Assembly: GCA_022579005.1 (NCBI GenBank)
Contig: MU401698.1
Location: 1 to 50,990, forward strand
Reading direction: 5' to 3'
Length of the DNA stretch: 50,990 nucleotides
Source of the DNA: Poronia punctata
Lineage: Eukaryota; Ascomycota; Sordariomycetes; Xylariales; Xylariaceae
Position 1 is the first letter of the stretch. Each line of letters opens with the position of its first letter. The notes under the pieces were generated by a model. It ran no database searches. It worked only from the letters and a program-made list of their open reading frames with translations, and had not been told where the DNA came from. Below, one piece after another: positions 1 to 9,662 of this stretch. A program made the translations under genes and the position numbers.

Positions 1-253
1 ACTTATTTTATAAGTAGTTAGTATTTAAATAGCAAACTAGTAGCGCTTATATTTATTTTATAAGCAAAGATTTTTATAATATAGGCTTTAGTAGCTTTTT
101 AAAGTATAATAAGCGCTATAAATTAAATATAAAAAGCTAGATTATATTTAAATATAATCTTTTAAACAACTTGCTAAAAAAAAAAATAAAAAATTAATAA
201 ATTATAGCTTTTTTAATACTTGCAAATTTTTTAAAGCGTAGCTACTTAATTTT

Positions 254-309
254 GTTAGCGTTGTACTATAATATACTAATTTTATACTAATTAATTACTT
301 ACTACTAAG
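254..309 (+). other. Intron relic 1 with doubled TACTAAT
   Basis: A possible GT donor at 254 (or 263) precedes two TATACTAAT copies at about 271-292, and an AAG acceptor ends at 309. The 46-56 nt size fits fungal introns. The donor is the weakest part of this call. Confidence 0.35.
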
Positions 310-1653
310 TTTTTATTTGCGTTTAAAAAAACAAACACTGCTTTTTGCTACTTTAAATAGTTTTATTAATATGCTTTTTTTTTTTACATTGTATACTTTT
401 ACTTTGCTTTTTTTAGCAAGTTAAGTTAAAGATTTTTGTAGCGCTTTTATTATAAGTTATTAAGTTAGTTAATGCTTTTAAACTTAGTTAAGCAAAAAAA
501 AAAGCAAAAAAAAGCTAAAACTAGTTAAACTGTTTATATTTATAAAATTATTTTTAAACATGTTTTGCACTATACCTTATATATTATAATAACAAAGCAG
601 TAGCAATATTTTTTTAATTACTTATAATTAATAAACGCAATTTATTATAGCAACAATTTTAGTAAAACTATAATTATTATTAAAGTATAAAAACTAGCTA
701 TTTAATAATGTTTAAAATAAATAATTAAATAATAAGTTTAAATTAAATAAAGGTTTTAAAGCTAGTAGTATTATAAAGTATTGTTGCTATATAAAAATAT
801 ATAAAAAAAAACGTATAAAAAAAAACGTGCAAAAAAAAAAACTAAGCTAATAAGCAAAAAATTTATATATTTTAATATAGTATATAAATACTATTTTTTA
901 TTAAGCCTAGGCTTTTTTAAAATTAGTAAAATTTTTTTTTATTATAAAGTTTAAAATATATAATTATAAAAATAAATATATAGCATATTTACTTTTTTTT
1001 TATTTTTTAAATTTTTAAGTTGTTAGTTTAAATTATTGCTTTTATGTTTTTTAAATTATACTATAACAATAAAAGTTAAAAGGTTTAGTTAAGCTAATAT
1101 TAAAATATTTATAAAAAATGTTAAAAATAACAACTTTAGTAACTTTGCTTTTTTATATACTTTAGTTTAAAATAAAAATATTTTAAGCTTAAATATAAAC
1201 AAGCTTTTAAAGCATTTTAGTTTTAAGCTTTTAAAATATTTTAGTTTTAAACTTTTAAATTTACTTTTATTAATATGCTTTTTAACTTTTTTTAAAACTT
1301 AAAATAAACAATACTATATATATATAAAAAAAACTAAAGCAAAATTTTATAAATAGTTTAAAACAACTAAGTTTTACTATTAGCATAACATATTTTAAAA
1401 AAAAGCAAATAATATAAAAAAAATATAGCTAACTAAAAAAAAGAAAATAAGTTTAGTATAAAAAAAGTTTAACTAAGTAGTATAGCAAGCAAATAAAATA
1501 CTAATAATTAAGTACAAAGCTTGCAGTAAGGTTTTGCGCTATTTTATATTTTTAAAATTAATAAGCACTAGCTTAATAAGCAAGCATATTTAGTTTAAAA
1601 ACTATAGTTTATACTAAAAAAGGTAATTAAAAAGTAGTAACTTTAATAAAAAA

Positions 1654-1713
1654 GTATATATATTACTTAGCTATATACTAATTATATACTAATTATTTAA
1701 CAAAATAAATAAG
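1654..1713 (+). other. Intron relic 2 with doubled TACTAAT
   Basis: GTATATAT at 1654, the doublet TATACTAAT-TATATACTAAT at about 1674-1693, and a closing AAG at 1711-1713 give a 60-nt intron-like unit. Confidence 0.4.
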
Positions 1714-2327
1714 TTACTTTTTTAGCAACTAGGCTTTTGCTTTATACGTAAATTAAAAGCGACTTATTATTTAATATAATTAAAAACCTATATATTATTA
1801 TATAGCAAAAGCACGTTGCTTTATATTAAAGTTTACTTTTAAAAAAAAGTTTTTATACTTTTTGCTTAAAATATTTTTAAAAGATTATTGCTTATTAACT
1901 AGCAAAACAAGTAGTAAGGTTATAAGTAAGCGTTATATATAATATATAAACGTTTTTAAATATGCAAATTTGCTATTAAAGTATATATATATATTTTATT
2001 AATATAAATTAAATATTTTGCTATATTTTAATTAATATTTAAAAATATAACTTAAAAGAAATAAAACTTAATATAAATGCTATATTTGTTGTTTTAAAAT
2101 AGTTTAAACTATATTGCGCTGCTAAAACTTATATAGTAAATAATAGTTTAAGCTTTAAAATTAAATATATTACTAAGTAACTTAGCAATATAGCTAATAT
2201 AGTTATTTATTTAAGCTATTTTTTTTATATAATATAGCTAGTATTAAAAGCGTTTTTAGCAAATTTAAGTATTAATAATTTAAACTAAATTAGCATTTTA
2301 AGTAATTTTAGTAGTATAATATAAAAA

Positions 2328-2375
2328 GTATATTTAAAAAATGTACTAATTATATACTAATTTTTAATCTTTTAG
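2328..2375 (+). other. Intron relic 3 with doubled TACTAAT
   Basis: A GTATAT donor at 2328, the doublet at 2343-2361 and a TTTTAG acceptor at 2370-2375 give a 48-nt unit with the second branch-like A about 15 nt from the acceptor. A long stop-poor reading begins right after it. This is one of the two best examples. Confidence 0.5.
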
Positions 2376-3290
2376 CTAATAATAGTAGTTTTAAAGCTTA
2401 GCTATATATATTAACAATAGCGCTAAGCGTAAAAAAAAATTTGCTAGTATATAAGCTTAGCTTATATAATATAAAAAACTTAATATTTAATAACTACTTA
2501 AAATAGTTAGTAATATTAAAATTAAATAAAACTTTTATATTATAATACTAAAATAAGCATTATAGCTTTGCTTTGCTATTATAAAGTTTATTAAGATTTA
2601 TAAGCAAGAAAATAAGTATATGCTTACTTTTAAAATATAAAATTATATTTAACTTGTTATTATAATTTATTAGCTTTTTAGTTTTCTTACTAATAACTTT
2701 AGCTTTTTAAAAAATAATTAAATTAATTATATTTTAACTAAATACTTTATTGCTATAAAGCATTTAACTAAATATAAAAAGCAAGTAAATAAAAAGCGTA
2801 CTAAAAAAACAGCTTTTAACCGCTTTAGCTTTAAAAAGCTAGTAAAAAAACTATATAATATACAAGCAAAAGTAAAAAAATATATTAAAAAGGCGTTTAC
2901 TAAAAATAAACATATGCTTAAAATAGCTATATTACTTTACTTGCTTAGTGCTAGTATGCTGCTTTTTTAAACTGCTAGGTTTAATAGTTAGTTTAAATAT
3001 TTTAACTATAATAAAAATAAAGTTAATACTTACTACGCAGCTGCTGCTATTAAAAAACTAAAAGCTATATACTAACTTTACTAAAAAAAGTTTAATTTTA
3101 AACGTTTTGCTATTTTAAGTTTTACTTATAGTAGTATAACTAAAATAATGCTTATATTGCAATTAAGCTTTAAAAAAGTATATAAACTTATTTATATATA
3201 CTTATTTAATATTTTTAAAGTTACTAACTTTTATAAAGCATTTTTTAGTTTAGCTTAAGCAATAGCTTTAAATTATTAAATTGCATTATT
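2376..3290 (+). pseudogene. Stop-poor coding relic (probable exon), unidentified
   Basis: The frame with codons starting at 2401 can be read from the end of intron relic 3 to about 3276. It is most open at 2722-2967, where about 82 codons pass without a stop in DNA of roughly 20% GC. The second half, about 2701-3276, has only about six stops in 192 codons. The translation is lysine-rich, probably because many glutamates became lysine. It contains a hydrophobic run around 2914-2967 (ILLYLLSASMLLF) and an alanine cluster (NTYYAAAAIKKL) around 3028-3060. I know no family with these features. The lack of stops and the non-random composition say it was coding; the identity is unknown. Confidence 0.45.
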
Positions 3291-3960
3291 AACAATTTTT
3301 TAAATATAAGTAAGTTAAAAAGTATTATTTATTAATTATATTATAAATACTAAAATTTATTTAAAAATAAATAAAAAAATAAATATTTTATAGTTTTAAT
3401 TATGTTTAAAACTAACTAACTTTAATTTTACAGCTTTTGCTTAAAATATTTTCGTAGTTTAAGCTGCCTTAGTACTTATAAAGCATATATAAAGCTAGGC
3501 AAAAGCTATATATAAAAATTAGCAAACTTAAATTATTATAAACACTTTTTATAAAGCTATAATAATTAACTTTTACCTACGTATAAATAAAAACTTTAAA
3601 AACGCATTTTTTAATAGTAAAGATATTATTATATATAATAAGTATATTAAAAAGCTAAAAGCAGCACTATAACTACTAAATTTGTTTTTAAGCTATAAAA
3701 GTAAACTTTTTAACATTAATAATTTTAATAATAATAATAAATTAATAAATAATAAATTAAATAATACCTAAGATTTTAGCTTAATATAATAAAAGCTTTA
3801 TAAAAATAGGACATAGTTATTAATAAGCAAAACGTAGTTAAAAAAAAATAATTTATTTAAGTTAAAAGCATATAGTACTTTGCTTTAAAAACGGGTTTAA
3901 ATAGTATTAAAATAAAACACTACCTAGTTTAGCTAATTAAACAAATATTTATAAATAAAA
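3291..3960. other. AT-rich continuation, no readable feature
   Basis: This lies between the readable exon relic and intron relic 4. It is probably exon or untranslated sequence of the same gene, but no frame stays open long enough to support that. Confidence 0.3.
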
Positions 3961-4002
3961 GTTATATAAAATTATACTAATTATATACTAATTATAATAA
4001 AG
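3961..4002 (+). other. Intron relic 4 with doubled TACTAAT
   Basis: A GTTATATAAA donor at 3961, the doublet at 3973-3992 and an AAG acceptor ending at 4002 make a 42-nt unit. The donor shares its first seven bases with that of intron relic 6. Confidence 0.45.
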
Positions 4003-4082
4003 TACTATATTATTAGTTAAAAATTATATATTAAACTTTAAATTATAAACAAAATTATAAATATTAAAGCACTTAAAGTAAG

Positions 4083-4160
4083 TAAGTATATATATATATA
4101 TATATATTTAAATTTAAATTTTAATTTATATATAGCTATATATATATATATATATTTAAA
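4083..4160. repeat. Two (TA)n tracts in a partly symmetric AT block
   Basis: TA-dinucleotide runs at about 4087-4107 and 4137-4155 are separated by a block containing TTTAAATTTAAA-like sequence. This is simple-sequence DNA with no evident function. Confidence 0.6.
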
Positions 4161-4572
4161 TTTATAAAGTTTTAAAAATATTTATAAAGTTTTATTTTTA
4201 TAGTATATATAATTTATATATAATATTATTAAACTATTAGTATTTTATATATAGTAGTAGCTAGGCTAAAAAAATAGTTAAAAGTAGTAAAATATTTTTA
4301 CTTTTATACCTTTACTTTAAAAATTTTTTATTATACCTATATATATACATTTTTAACTTCTTTACTTATACTTTACTTTTGCTATATTTTTTACTTAATT
4401 AAAAGTTTTATTATTTTAAATTACGCCTTTGTTTTATAAAGTAAAATTAGTTAGTTATTTTATATTTTATACTTATATTATATATATTTAGCTAATAAAT
4501 GCCTTATAATACTTAATTACTTATAATTTTATTATTAGCTTTATTTAAGCTACTAGCCTTTTACTATAAAAA
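4161..4572. other. AT-rich, nothing identifiable
   Basis: No open frame, repeat copy or signal was recognised between the TA tracts and intron relic 5. Confidence 0.4.
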
Positions 4573-4618
4573 GTATGTTTTTTTACTTTATATACTAATT
4601 TATACTAATTTTTTTAAG
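4573..4618 (+). other. Intron relic 5 with consensus GTATGT donor
   Basis: This is the clearest intron. GTATGT, a standard fungal donor, stands at 4573-4578. Doubled TATACTAAT follows at 4591-4610 and AAG ends at 4618, 46 nt in all. A stop-poor frame follows immediately. Confidence 0.55.
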
Positions 4619-4899
4619 CAATATTAAAGCGCAAAGCAAAAAGATTTACGCTATTGCCTTTGCTAAAGCAGCATAAAAAAAAAACTAAACTATTTATTAA
4701 TTTGCATATAAAAAAAGCTTATAAGCGTGCTATAGCTTTAATACTTATATAAAAAAAATATAAAAACGCTAAATAATGCTTATATTAATAAATTAAGCGT
4801 AAAAAAAATGTATAAAAGCAAAAAAATGCTATAGCTAGCACTATTAATAAAGCTGCTGCATTTATAGTAATTTATAAAAAAGTTAAAGCTATATAATAA
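4619..4899 (+). pseudogene. Short coding relic between two intron relics
   Basis: The frame with codons starting at 4621 runs with about eight or nine TAA stops in 93 codons between intron relics 5 and 6. The translation is basic and helix-like, with AYKRAIALILI near 4717-4749 and NAIASTINKAAAFIVIYKKV near 4825-4884. It has the size of a fungal internal exon. No domain recognised. If intron relics 5 and 6 are real, this is a 281-nt exon of the same gene as the relic at 2376. Confidence 0.4.
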
Positions 4900-4942
4900 G
4901 TTATATACTTTACTTATATACTAATTTGTATTAATTTATTAG
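4900..4942 (+). other. Intron relic 6 with doubled branch motif
   Basis: A GTTATATACT donor at 4900, ATACTAAT then GTATTAAT at about 4918-4935 and a TTATTAG acceptor ending at 4942 give 43 nt. The best coding frame before it differs from the best one after it, but the shift does not equal the intron length, so a small indel must also be assumed. Confidence 0.45.
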
Positions 4943-5570
4943 CTGCTTTTAAAATAAATACTTAAAGTAAATTGCTTAAAAAAATAATATTTTTTATAAG
5001 CCTACTACTTTTAAAACTAGTTTAAACTTTTAATTAACTAGTATTTAAAATAGTAGTGTTATTATTAAGTTTTTAGTAAAAAAAGGCATAGGTTTTATTA
5101 TTAACTTAAAAAATATTATTAAAAAGTTTAATATACTAAAAAACAAAAGCATTTTATATAATACTTTTAATAACTAATAAAATAATAAGTAGTTTAAATT
5201 AATAAAGCAAATTATTAAGTATACGCAAAACTAAATAACTTATTTAGCTTAAAATATTACTAAATATAAAAAAGTATATACTTTAAATAGTACTACTTAT
5301 AAAAAGCTTAAATATAATATAAAAAAAAAGGTTAAAAAGGTAATACTAACTAATAATTAACTTATATTAAAAACTTTGCTAATTTATTATTATATAACAA
5401 CTTTTTATTATTTTTTTTAACCTAAACGCTTAAAAAGCTAACTATATAAAATAGCGTCTTATTATTAATAATATATTTAATAAAGCAGTTTAATATATTT
5501 ACTATTTATTGTAAAATAAGAAATTTTTATAAACTTACTTTTAAACTATGCTTATAAAGCATATTTAGCA
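4943..5570 (+). pseudogene. Coding relic downstream of intron relic 6
   Basis: In the frame with codons starting at 5070, the reading FLVKKGIGFIINLKNI and onward to about 5420 has few stops, with a second open stretch reading VYTLNSTTYKKLKYNIKKKV near 5278-5337. The lysine excess suggests former glutamates. It could not be assigned to a family. Stops are TAA or TAG. The boundary with the next intron relic is uncertain because that relic has lost a visible donor. Confidence 0.35.
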
Positions 5571-5617
5571 TATAAATATTTGCTTATTAAATTTAATATA
5601 TACTAATTATATATAAG
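5571..5617 (+). other. Intron relic 7, donor not visible
   Basis: ATATACTAATTATATA followed by an AAG at 5615-5617 matches the 3' half of the other intron relics. No GT stands within 40 nt upstream, so the start given is a guess from the usual length. Confidence 0.25.
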
Positions 5618-5945
5618 ACCTTTAGTATAAAAGCTATATAATATAAAAAAACTACTATATTAAAGCTTTAAAAACCTTTTATTATAAAATTTAACTTTAG
5701 CGCTACTAACTAATAATTATTTTCTTTTTAGTTTAAAAAGCAGTAAAAAACAAAAACCTTGCCTTTTAAGCAGTTATATATTGCTTAAATAAAAAAAGCT
5801 TGCTAATATATATACTATTTACTTTAACTAAGTATAATATGCTTTGCTAAATAATTAGCTATATTTTATTTAAAGTTAATAATTAAAAAAAGCTTTTTTT
5901 AAAAGTAAGCTAAGCAATTATTTAAATTTATAAATAAAAACTATA
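5618..5945. other. AT-rich, possible exon, no clear frame
   Basis: This falls between intron relics 7 and 8 and should be exon if the gene model holds, but no frame stands out. Confidence 0.25.
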
Positions 5946-5992
5946 TATATCTTTATATTTTAATATACTAATTATATACTAATTATTATAAG
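5946..5992 (+). other. Intron relic 8, donor not visible
   Basis: Doubled ATACTAAT at about 5963-5984 is followed by TTATAAG ending at 5992. The donor is probably mutated; the start given assumes the usual length. Confidence 0.3.
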
Positions 5993-6502
5993 GTTTGTAA
6001 ACTATGTACTTTGTTTTTAATAAAAGCTAAAAAGCTAAGTATTAGCTTTTTATAGTTAATAAATACTTAGTTTAGTAAAATATTTAGCGCGCTTACTATA
6101 AAAAATATGCTTTTAAAAGTTTTTAGTTAAAGTTACTTTATAAAAAACTAAAACTAAAACTTAAAAAACTACTTATTACTTAGTTAAAATAACTTTTAGT
6201 ATAAGCAAAATAAAGTAACGTATAAAAATGCTATAGGACTTAAGCAAAATATTATTATAGTGTTAGTATGTTTGCTTAATTAAAAAAATAAAGTATTTAC
6301 TTAAGTATAGGAAAATTATGTTTAAAATTTTTAATTAAGCTTTTGCTTTCTAGCTACTAATATACTGCTTAATATTAAATTAATTATAATATTTACTATA
6401 ATTAAAATGTATAATATAATAAAGTTTTTAAGTAAAAATATATATATAACAAAAAATTGTTTATATATAATTTAAAAAAAGCAAGTTTAAAACTATATAT
6501 TA
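5993..6502 (+). pseudogene. Probable last internal exon relic
   Basis: This lies between intron relics 8 and 9. A short open reading near 6268-6330 (VCLIKKIKYLLKYRKIMFKIF) is the only stop-free piece of note. It is assigned to the gene relic by position only. Confidence 0.25.
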
Positions 6503-6555
6503 GTTAAAAATAAATATATAATATACTAATTATATACTAATAATATAATTAATAG
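6503..6555 (+). other. Intron relic 9 with doubled TACTAAT
   Basis: GTTAAAAATA at 6503, doubled ATACTAAT at 6521-6540 and TTAATAG ending at 6555 make a 53-nt unit. It is the last copy of the doublet in the window, just before the 40-bp tandem repeat. Confidence 0.4.
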
Positions 6556-6570
6556 TATTAAATCTTTACT

Positions 6571-6830
6571 TATCTCCTTACTTATAAGCCCTTTAGCATT
6601 TAGTTATTATTACTTATTTACTTATAAACTTCTTAGTATTTAGTTATAAATACTTATTTACCTATAAGTCTATTAGCATTTGCTTATAAGTACCTATTTA
6701 GCTTTAGCATCTTATTATAAGTACCTATTTACTTATAGGTCTCTTAGCATTTTGTTATAAGTACCTATTTACCTATAGGTCCTTTAGCATTTAGCCGTAG
6801 GTACCTATAGGTCTATTTACCTACTGGGTC
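6571..6830. repeat. 40-bp tandem repeat, about six partial copies
   Basis: The landmark CCTATAGGTC-CTTTAGCATT recurs at 6581, 6621, 6661, 6731 and 6771, an exact 40-bp step except for one shortened 30-bp unit at about 6701-6730. The unit also holds GTACCTATTTAC. Copies toward the right end keep more GC (GTAGGTACCTATAGG, GGGTCC), so mutation increases leftward. The unit length is not a multiple of three, so it is not a protein repeat. It ends in the GC-rich stretch GGTCGGGTCCGGCCAACCC at 6842-6860. Confidence 0.8.
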
Positions 6831-6860
6831 CTCTTTTAATAGGTCGGGTCCGGCCAACCC

Positions 6861-7262
6861 TAGCTATAGCCTCTTAAATGACCTAAATTAGCTATAACCA
6901 TTACCTTTTAAATGACCTGCTATAGCTATGACCTTTTAAAATAACCTATATTAGCTATAGCCATAACCTTTTAAAATGACCTACATTAGCTATGACCGTT
7001 ACCTTTTTAAATGACCTGCTATGGCTATGACCTTTGAAATTTACCTGGCAGAGCTATAGCCTTTTAAATAACCTAAATTAGCTATAACTATTACTTTTTA
7101 AATTTACTTAGCAAAGCTATAGCTTTAAAATTTACTTATTAAAGCTATAACTTTAACTTTTTAATTTTACTTGCTATAACTATAACTTTTAAAAATAGCT
7201 TACTATAGCTATAACTTTTAAAATTTACTTGCTATAGTTATAACCTTTTAAAATAACTTATA
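6861..7262 (+). repeat. TATAGCTA satellite-like array 1, short left arm
   Basis: Units of about 28-36 bp built from GCTATAGCC, ATAACCTTTTAAA and TGACCTAAATTA repeat at 6863, 6891, 6919, 6953, 6989, 7018, 7053 and 7081. The left end is C-rich and little mutated (GACC and CCTGGC remain); the right end is nearly free of CC. The orientation flips near 7262, after which the same units appear as reverse complement. Confidence 0.75.
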
Positions 7263-9262
7263 TTATTTATAGCTATTAAAAGTAATAACTAAAAAAGGTA
7301 AATAAAAAGCTTAATATAAGTAATTTTTAAAGCTAAAAGCTAAAAAAAGTAATTAAAAAGTTATAGCTATAAAAAATAACTAAAAAAAGTATAGCTAAAA
7401 GCTAAAAGTATTAAATTAAATTATTTTTAAAGCTAAAGGTTAAAAAAGTAGCTAAAAAAGTTATAGCTAAAAAATTAAATAAAAAAGCTAAGTTAAATAA
7501 TTTTTAAAGTTAATAATTAAAAAGTTTAAATTTAAAGCTATAGCTATAAGCTAAAAAAGTAAAATTTAAAGCTATAATTAAAAGTATTAAAATTTAAAGC
7601 TAAAAATTAAAAGGCTTAAATTAGGTTATTTTAAAGCTAAAAGTTAAAAAAGTAATTAAAATGTTTATAGCTAAAAAGAATAAAAAGTTATAGCTAAAAG
7701 GTTAAAATTTAAAGCTATAGCTATAAAAGGTTATTTTTAAAGCTATATAAAGTTAAGTTAAGTAATTTTTAAACTTAAAGGCTAAAAAATAATTATAAAA
7801 GTTATAGCTAAAAAAAGTTAAGTTAAGTAGTTTTTAAAGCTATAACTAAAAGAAGTAGTTAAAAAGGTTATAATTAAAAGTATTAAAATTAAAGGCTATA
7901 GCTATAAAAGGTAACTAAAAAGGTTATAGCTAAAATAAGTTACGTTAAATAATTTTAAAAGTTATAATTAAAAAGAGTATAGCTATAAAAAGTAAAATTT
8001 AAAGCTATAACTAAAAAAAGTAAATAAAAAAGCTAGGTTAAATAATTTTTAAAATTAAAAGTTAAAAGCTTAAAATTTAAAGCTATAGTTATAAAAGGTA
8101 ATTAAAAAGGTTATAGCTATAAAGGTTAAAATTTAAAGCTATAGCTATAAAAAGTAATTAAAAAAGTTATAACTATAAAGGTTAAATATTAAAGTTATAA
8201 CTAAAAAGGGTAGTTAAAAAAGTAATAGCTATAAAAAGTAACTAAAAAAAGTTATAGCTAAAAAGGTAAATAAAAGAACTAAGTTAAATAATTTTTAAAG
8301 TTAAAAGTTAAAAAGTTTAAAGTTAAAGCTATAGCTATAAGCTAAAAAAGTTAAGTTAAGTAACTTTTAATGCTATAACTTAAAAAGATAATTTTTAAGC
8401 TATAAAGTAATAAAGTTAGCTAAGGTAATTTTTAAAGCTAAGGCTATAAAGAATAACTAAAAAAGTTATAATTAAAAGAGGTAAATTTTAAAGTTAAAGG
8501 CTAAAAAGGTTATATTAAAGCTATAATTAAAAGTATTAAAATTTAAAGCTATAGCTTAAAAAAAAAGTAACTAAAAAAGTTATAGCTATAAAAAGTTATT
8601 TTTAAAGCTATTAGTAAAAAAGTTAAAAATTTAAATTTAAACTAATAAAAAGTTAAGTTTAAGTAATTTTTAAAGCTAAAAGCTAAAGGGATTAAATTTA
8701 AAGCTATAGCTAAAAAAATAGTTAAAAACGTTATAGTTATAGTAAGTAAAATTTAAAGCTATAGCTAAAGAAATAGTTAAAAACGTTATAGTTATAATAA
8801 GTAAAATTTAAAGCTATAGCTAAAAAAAGTAACTAAAAAGGTTATAGTTATAAAAAATAAAAGTAAAAACTAAATTAAGTAATTTTTAAAGTTAAAAGTT
8901 AATAAGTTTAAATTTAAAGCTATACTTATAAGCTAAAAGGTTAAAATTTAAAGTTATAGCTAAAAACGGTAGTTAAAAAAGCAATAGTTATAAAAAGTAA
9001 AATTTAAAGCTATAATTAAAGGTGTTAAAATTTAAAGCCAAGTGCTAAAAAGTTTAGGTTATGTTATTTTTAAAGCTATAATTAAAGGTATTAAAATTTA
9101 AAGCTATAAAAGGTTAGGTTAAGTAATTCTTAAAGCTATAACTAAAAGAATATAGTTAAAAAAGTTTTGGCTATAAAAAGTAAAATTTAAAGTTATAGCT
9201 AAAAAAAGTTAAATTAAAAGCTATAGCTAAAAAAAGTAAATAAAAAAGTAAAAAAAGGTTAT
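7263..9262 (-). repeat. TATAGCTA satellite-like array 1, long right arm
   Basis: This is about 2 kb of degenerate units such as AAAGCTATAGCTAAAAA, AAAGGTTATAGC and AAGTTAAGTAATTTTTAAAGC. They are the reverse complement of units in the left arm (for example CTATAGCTTTAAAATTT there), so the two arms form an asymmetric inverted repeat centred near 7262. A second unit type is a 45-bp module whose unmutated form is seen at 14224-14300. There is no open reading frame. It is probably a satellite or subtelomere-like repeat; no function can be seen. Confidence 0.75.
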
Positions 9263-9267
9263 AGCTA

Positions 9268-9317
9268 GCTTATATCTTATAAACTTAAGTTTAATTATAC
9301 TTTTAAAGCTTTTAGTT
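9268..9317. repeat. Mutated copy of the array-2 right-edge sequence
   Basis: It aligns without gaps to 14305-14354 (offset 5037). Past the first seven positions, every difference is C to T or G to A in this copy, at 15 sites. It marks the right end of the first array copy and shows that the two arrays are segmental duplicates. Confidence 0.8.
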
Positions 9318-9489
9318 TTTTATAAAAAAATGGGTTTAAAAGCAATTAAATTTTTCTTTTTAAAATAAAAAATGCTTATTATTAAAACATTTCTATTTTT
9401 ATAAAGAGGTTTTCTTAGCATTAAGCACTACTAATAACTACTTAGCTATATTATTTAAAATTAGCTATAATATAGCTATAAACGTAAGT
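9318..9489. other. AT-rich spacer, nothing identifiable
   Basis: It lies between array 1 and the short array fragment. No coding or repeat signal was seen. Confidence 0.4.
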
Positions 9490-9662
9490 TAGTAAAAGTA
9501 AAGTTTATAAGTTTTAAAATTTACTTACTATAGCTATAACCTTTTAAAATAACTTATTATAGCTATAACTTTTAAAATTTACTTAGCAAAGCTATAACTT
9601 TTTAAATAATATAAACTAGCTATAATTATTACTTTTTAAATTTACTTAGTAAAGCTATACTA
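9490..9662 (+). repeat. Short fragment of the TATAGCTA array, left-arm orientation
   Basis: Units of the left-arm type (AAAATTTACTT, CTATAGCTATAACC, AACTTATTATAGC) repeat about five times without a matching right arm. It is a truncated third copy of the array. Confidence 0.65.

Larger units (their letters stand above)
250..6570 (+). pseudogene. Degraded intron-rich gene relic, family not recognised
   Basis: I do not recognise the protein. Seen: nine short segments that look like fungal spliceosomal introns (listed separately) are spread over this interval and occur nowhere else in the window, and the stretches between them include stop-poor plus-strand readings (best at 2376-3276, 4619-4899 and 5070-5400). 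In-frame stops are nearly all TAA or TAG, as expected when CAA, CGA and TGG codons are hit by C-to-T and G-to-A changes. Inference: one multi-exon gene, or a mobile sequence with introns, read left to right and running toward the 40-bp tandem repeat at 6571. The 5' end may lie outside the window. No helicase, transposase or reverse transcriptase motif was found. An alternative is several adjacent relics. Gene structure is moderately supported; function is unknown. Confidence 0.4.
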
